DNA of 64,000 nucleotides from NCBI RefSeq assembly GCF_024385605.1, contig NZ_JANFOJ010000014.1, positions 1-64,000 of the forward strand, given 5' to 3'. Within the stretch, counting starts at the first letter, position 1. Each line of letters begins with the position of its first letter. The stretch comes from Sporolactobacillus sp. STSJ-5. GTDB taxonomy: Bacteria; Bacillota; Bacilli; Bacillales; Sporolactobacillaceae. The translations under genes were made by a program, and so were the position numbers. This document shows, piece after piece, positions 60,702-64,000 of the stretch. The notes under the pieces were generated by a model. The model did not search any database and had not been told where the DNA came from. It saw only the letters and a program-made list of their open reading frames with translations.

Positions 60702-62811
60702 GGCGAAACTAATTTCTTATTCATTATTTGTGTTATTCATTTTTCTCACTGTGTATTACGTATATTCGTTTCAATTCCAAACTAATTTCAGTAAAATTGA
60801 TGCAGATCCGATTCCTCAACTAGATCAGCTCATTATTCTTTCCTCTATTGGATTCTTTTTTGTATGCAGCGGTATCTATTGTTATAGATTAAAACCTCAT
60901 TCAGTCATTACAAAGCAATTCTTCTATTTAATGTATGTGGCCGGAATTGCAGTCACTTCTGCAATTCCTTCCGGCGTCAATAACATGGTTGCCCAGCCGC
61001 TAGAGGTGATCTCCGGGCTCTTTACGCCCATTTGTCTCTTACAATTTTTTCTTTTTTTCCCCTCAACAACAAAGCCTAAGCTGTTCAGGTTGCTTTTTGT
61101 AACTTTAAAAAATATTGTTTTCTGCTTTTCAATAATCTATTTTTTCACTACAATTTTTCAGCAATTTCATAATTCATTTGCAAGACTGTCTCGATATTTA
61201 TTTATCCTTGTTATTTGTACATCACTTGTACTCTGTATTGTTTTAATCAGCTTAATGCTGAAATCCAATTCTGCAAAGGTCAAGAATCAGCTCTATATTC
61301 TCATTGCTTCTTTCTGTCTTTCCTTTTTTCCGGTTATTTTCTTGAGTCTGATCCCGTATATCTTCTTTGCTTCAGAAAATCATATTCCTTTTTATTATAG
61401 TTTAATAAGTGTCATCATTTTCCCAATCTCAGTTACCTACATGCTGACGCGTCAAGAGATCATCGATATTCGTATAAAATTTATGACGCTTCTATCGAAA
61501 ACAGGCATCATCATCCTTTCTTTAATTTTAACAAACAACTTATTGTTTTTATTTTTTCAGGATCATCTGGATCTATTTTTTCGCATCAATCTGTTAATGT
61601 CTGCTGCCATCATCATTTTCATTGGATTCAATCAATTTTTCAGTTCACGCTCCTATCGTCACAAGGTTGATAAAACCCAAGAAATTAAAAGAGAAACGCA
61701 TCGAATCATGCAGCAGGTTTTAAACGGGCAGCATCTAACCTCCTGCGCACGGTTAATTGTTAATCTCATTCAGCAAACAATCGTAATTAATGGTGCCTGC
61801 CTCGTGTGGAAGCAAAACCAAATTCCAAAGATTTATTATCAAACCGGGATTTTTTCAAAAGGATCGTTGACACTTAAAATTTTGAACAGCCTAAACTCAG
61901 ATACAAAAGAGACGATTCAGAAAAAAATGGATGTAACCATCCTTTCGTTATCGGATCAAGAAAGCATCAAAGGATGGATTTTTCTTGGTCAGAAAAAGAA
62001 CGGAACACGCTTTGAAAAAAATGAGTTTGCATTGATTGATGGAATTTGTGCCGATGCTCTTAATCTGTTAAACAGCTCTGAAGTGCTTTCTCAGATGGAT
62101 ACTGAGCTTGAGAAAACAAGAAGTCTGTCATACTCTCATGAGCATTTTAATCAATTGCTCATGAATTCCATTGACGAAAGCAGACGGGATTTATCCATTT
62201 TTCTGCACGACGAGATTCTTCAAAATGTTATACTATTAGAAAATAGGATCGATGGTCTGCATCATTCGCATAAAATTGATCAGGCTGCCTACAGAGAAAT
62301 CAAGGAATCACTCTTAAACACCATTTATGAAATTAGGAAAAAGTCGCGCGAATTGCATCCATTCATTGTAGAAGATCTCGGATTGCAGCAAAGTGTTCAG
62401 GCGCTGAAAAAGAGACTGCAAAACAACTATAATGTAATCGTTGATACAAGTTTTGATCTCGGAATGAAAATAATTCCGAAGAGAATTGAGCTTGCAGCCT
62501 TTCGCATGGTTAAGGAGCTGCTCCACAATTCGATCAAACATGCGTCGATTCCTGTTGTCTCAGTTTCCCTTAAGTGTACGGATTATTACCTGCTGATCAT
62601 AGTAAGCGACCATGGAAAAGGGTTTGATCTGACCAACATATTAAGTACTGCCTCCGGTCATATCGGATTGCTCTCGGTACAGAAAAGCGTCGATTTGATG
62701 CATGGACTTTTCGACATACAATCGTCACCGGGAAATGGAACAACAATCAATATCACACTGCCCCTAGATTGGAATGATGGACATGACAATCAACATCATC
62801 TTAGTGGATGA
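60688..62811 (+). CDS. comP: ComP-like membrane histidine kinase
   Basis: This is the receptor kinase for the modified pheromone. Its 707 residues have a large N-terminal membrane domain with eight to ten hydrophobic segments (about 8-330), a linker and GAF-like region (about 340-480), HisKA_3 with H507 in LSIFLHDEILQNVILLEN, and an ATPase domain with LLHNSIKHAS, DHGKGFDL and HIGLLSVQKSVDLMHG. B. subtilis ComP has 769 residues and the same layout. It begins inside the end of comQ and overlaps comA. Confidence 0.9.
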   Translation: MMIIKAKLISYSLFVLFIFLTVYYVYSFQFQTNFSKIDADPIPQLDQLIILSSIGFFFVCSGIYCYRLKPHSVITKQFFYLMYVAGIAVTSAIPSGVNNMVAQPLEVISGLFTPICLLQFFLFFPSTTKPKLFRLLFVTLKNIVFCFSIIYFFTTIFQQFHNSFARLSRYLFILVICTSLVLCIVLISLMLKSNSAKVKNQLYILIASFCLSFFPVIFLSLIPYIFFASENHIPFYYSLISVIIFPISVTYMLTRQEIIDIRIKFMTLLSKTGIIILSLILTNNLLFLFFQDHLDLFFRINLLMSAAIIIFIGFNQFFSSRSYRHKVDKTQEIKRETHRIMQQVLNGQHLTSCARLIVNLIQQTIVINGACLVWKQNQIPKIYYQTGIFSKGSLTLKILNSLNSDTKETIQKKMDVTILSLSDQESIKGWIFLGQKKNGTRFEKNEFALIDGICADALNLLNSSEVLSQMDTELEKTRSLSYSHEHFNQLLMNSIDESRRDLSIFLHDEILQNVILLENRIDGLHHSHKIDQAAYREIKESLLNTIYEIRKKSRELHPFIVEDLGLQQSVQALKKRLQNNYNVIVDTSFDLGMKIIPKRIELAAFRMVKELLHNSIKHASIPVVSVSLKCTDYYLLIIVSDHGKGFDLTNILSTASGHIGLLSVQKSVDLMHGLFDIQSSPGNGTTINITLPLDWNDGHDNQHHLSG

Positions 62812-63385
62812 TCATCTGCTCATGCTCATGGGCCTAAAAGAACTGCTTGAGAAAGAGTCCGATTTTCACGTCGTCGACACTCTGCCTGACCCGATAAATC
62901 TTAAAAAGGTAATCAGCGCGCAGCCTCCAGACGTCCTTGTACTTGATGTACGTCTTAAGAACACAAACGGCATCGAACTCACCAGAGAAATAAGAAAGCG
63001 TCATATTCCGCTTAAGATTATCATTCTCTCCGGCTATCAATATGACGAGTATATTGAGCAAGCAAAACAGGCGGGAGCGGATGCCTATGTCACCAAAGAA
63101 GAATCGAATTCACGACTTGCAAAGGTTATCCGCCAAGTCTTTCACGGGGATAAGGTATTTCCAAGGCTTAAGCCGGAAACTCCATGTGAATCGTTAACCT
63201 CCAAAGAGCTTGATATATTAAAACTAATTGCTGAAGATATGACAACTAATGAAATCAGTCAAAAACTGTCCGTCAGCAAACGGACCGTTGAATACCATAT
63301 ATCATCTATAATCCAAAAATTAGGCGCTGATTCTCGTGTTGGCGCCGTTGTCAATGCAATTAAAAAGGGCCTGCTCAACCTTTAA
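62774..63385 (+). CDS. comA: ComA-like response regulator
   Basis: A NarL/LuxR-family response regulator of 203 residues. The receiver domain has D58 in PDVLVLDVRLKNTNG and the LuxR helix-turn-helix is at about 140-200 (LTSKELDILKLIAEDMTTNE). ATG at 62774, 62777 or 62783 are possible starts; all lie inside comP, so the genes are translationally coupled. ComA of B. subtilis activates srfA and rapA through TTGCGG-N4-CCGCAA boxes; no full box was found in this window. Confidence 0.9.
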   Translation: MMDMTINIILVDDHLLMLMGLKELLEKESDFHVVDTLPDPINLKKVISAQPPDVLVLDVRLKNTNGIELTREIRKRHIPLKIIILSGYQYDEYIEQAKQAGADAYVTKEESNSRLAKVIRQVFHGDKVFPRLKPETPCESLTSKELDILKLIAEDMTTNEISQKLSVSKRTVEYHISSIIQKLGADSRVGAVVNAIKKGLLNL

Positions 63386-63392
63386 GCAGGCC
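63362..63392 (-). terminator. Terminator between comA and the ATPase gene
   Basis: GGCCTGCT (63368-63375) pairs with AGCAGGCC (63385-63392). The minus strand continues in CTTTTTAATT, so it mainly terminates the leftward ATPase gene. It overlaps the comA stop codon. Confidence 0.75.
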
Positions 63393-63420
63393 AACTTGAA
63401 TAAGATTCAATTTTCCATTT

Positions 63421-64000
63421 CTAATCCAGCAAATAATGCAGCATTTTCTGCGGATCCTCCAAAAAATGACGCATCACATTATAGTGCTCCGTATCCTCAT
63501 AACGAGTCTTCTTAACACCCTCATTTGATATAAAATAGATATCCGCATTGGGATAAGCCATCAACATAGGTGAATGAGTGGCAATGATCAGCTGTGATTG
63601 CTGATTCACCAATTCCTTAATTCTTACGAGCATTGTCATCAATTTTGTAGGAGATAAAGCCGCTTCAGGCTCGTCTAGTATATAAACACCGTGACCGCGA
63701 AATCGATGCAGCATGAGTGAAAGAAAGCTTTCTCCATGGGATTGCTGATGCAACGATTTCCCACCGTACTGTTCTAAAAAAATCGGATCACCTATTTCAT
63801 CAACGTTAGATGCAAGATTGTAAAAGCTCTCCGCTCTCAAGAAAAAACCGTCCTTAGGATGATCCGGCCCCTTGATGACACGCACGGCTTTATATAAATC
63901 TGAGTGTGTCATGCTGGTAGAAAAAGTGAAATTCTTCGATCCGCCTTCAGCATTAAATCCCAAGTTAACGGCCAATGCTTCCAAAATTGTTGATTTTCCC
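63421..64000 (-). CDS. AAA family ATPase, partial
   Basis: The gene continues past the window edge on the minus strand; its N-terminus is missing. The visible 193 codons begin GKSTILEALAVN (end of Walker A) and contain a signature-like SHGESFLSLML, Walker B VYILDEPEAALSP and ATHSPMLMAYPNADIYF (H-loop). This is the ABC-type AAA_21 family ATPase found as a single small protein in many Firmicutes. The role is unknown, possibly in defence or DNA metabolism. The TTG at 63984 is an internal codon, not a start. Confidence 0.8.
   Translation of the reverse strand, partial: GKSTILEALAVNLGFNAEGGSKNFTFSTSMTHSDLYKAVRVIKGPDHPKDGFFLRAESFYNLASNVDEIGDPIFLEQYGGKSLHQQSHGESFLSLMLHRFRGHGVYILDEPEAALSPTKLMTMLVRIKELVNQQSQLIIATHSPMLMAYPNADIYFISNEGVKKTRYEDTEHYNVMRHFLEDPQKMLHYLLD

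Noticed and set aside
1-64000. CRISPR arrays, prophage, insertion sequences, tRNA or rRNA genes
   Set aside because: No evenly spaced direct repeats, transposase or phage genes, or RNA gene sequences were recognised on either strand.

Overview
The window reads as chromosomal DNA of a low-to-mid GC, endospore-forming member of the Bacillales. A gamma-type small acid-soluble spore protein, the spore-cortex deacetylase PdaA, a LiaIHFSR envelope-stress operon, PerR and a ComQXPA quorum-sensing locus all point there. Gene neighbourhoods recall Bacillus subtilis (perR-bcp-hemL-ygaE; mutY-yfhP-recX; yfkJ-yfkI-yfkH; ycgQ-ycgR) but are shuffled. A relative of Sporolactobacillus is plausible, but the sequence alone does not prove it. 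No rRNA, tRNA, CRISPR array, phage or insertion sequence was seen.

Layout. 1-5.2 kb: PerR with its operator, a Bcp peroxiredoxin, a Nudix hydrolase, HemL and a YgaE-like membrane protein. 5.3-9.0 kb: the lia operon with a palindromic operator and an internal attenuating hairpin. 9.0-12.9 kb: intergenic repeats, sspE, mutY, yfhP and recX. 13-17.5 kb: a spermidine/putrescine ABC transporter (potABCD) behind an XRE-cupin regulator, followed by an AT-rich cluster of DnaA-box-like sites. 17.9-23.5 kb: pdaA, yfkD, mtnE, an MFS transporter and YkuV. 24-31 kb: a P1B4-type (PfeT-like) metal ATPase and a VIT1-type metal transporter. Both sit behind nearly identical leaders: promoter, PerR-like box, covarying hairpin and a conserved Fur-box-like segment. 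yfkHIJ and an oligoendopeptidase lie between them. 31-43 kb: adenine deaminase, an RsmF-type methyltransferase, an S66 peptidase, small hydrolases, YfkM, the YcgQR pair, a MerR-TipAS regulator and a lysine-rich CAP-domain secreted protein behind a c-di-GMP-I (GEMM) riboswitch. 43-58 kb: a Rieske oxidoreductase, more repeats, a DUF4097 protein, a polysaccharide polymerase/ligase-like protein, ProC, a large secreted GH92-like protein, MurB, and a CheY-CheC-PAS-GGDEF operon. 59-63.4 kb: a pheromone system in the order comX-comQ-comP-comA. The window ends inside an AAA ATPase gene.

How the parts work together. PerR (first kilobase) probably controls the metal-efflux genes at 24 and 30 kb, because PerR-type boxes precede perR and both of those genes. 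The diguanylate cyclase at 56-57 kb could feed the c-di-GMP riboswitch at 42 kb. The com locus is a self-contained cell-density sensor: a peptide precursor, an isoprenyl-transferase-like modifying enzyme, a membrane histidine kinase and a LuxR-type response regulator. At least five copies or partial copies of one intergenic repeat, all in the same orientation, lie between operons.

The most notable items are the rearranged comXQPA locus with tryptophan at the penultimate position of the pheromone precursor, the shared metal-efflux leader, the riboswitch plus lysine-rich CAP protein, the DnaA-box cluster and the repeat family.
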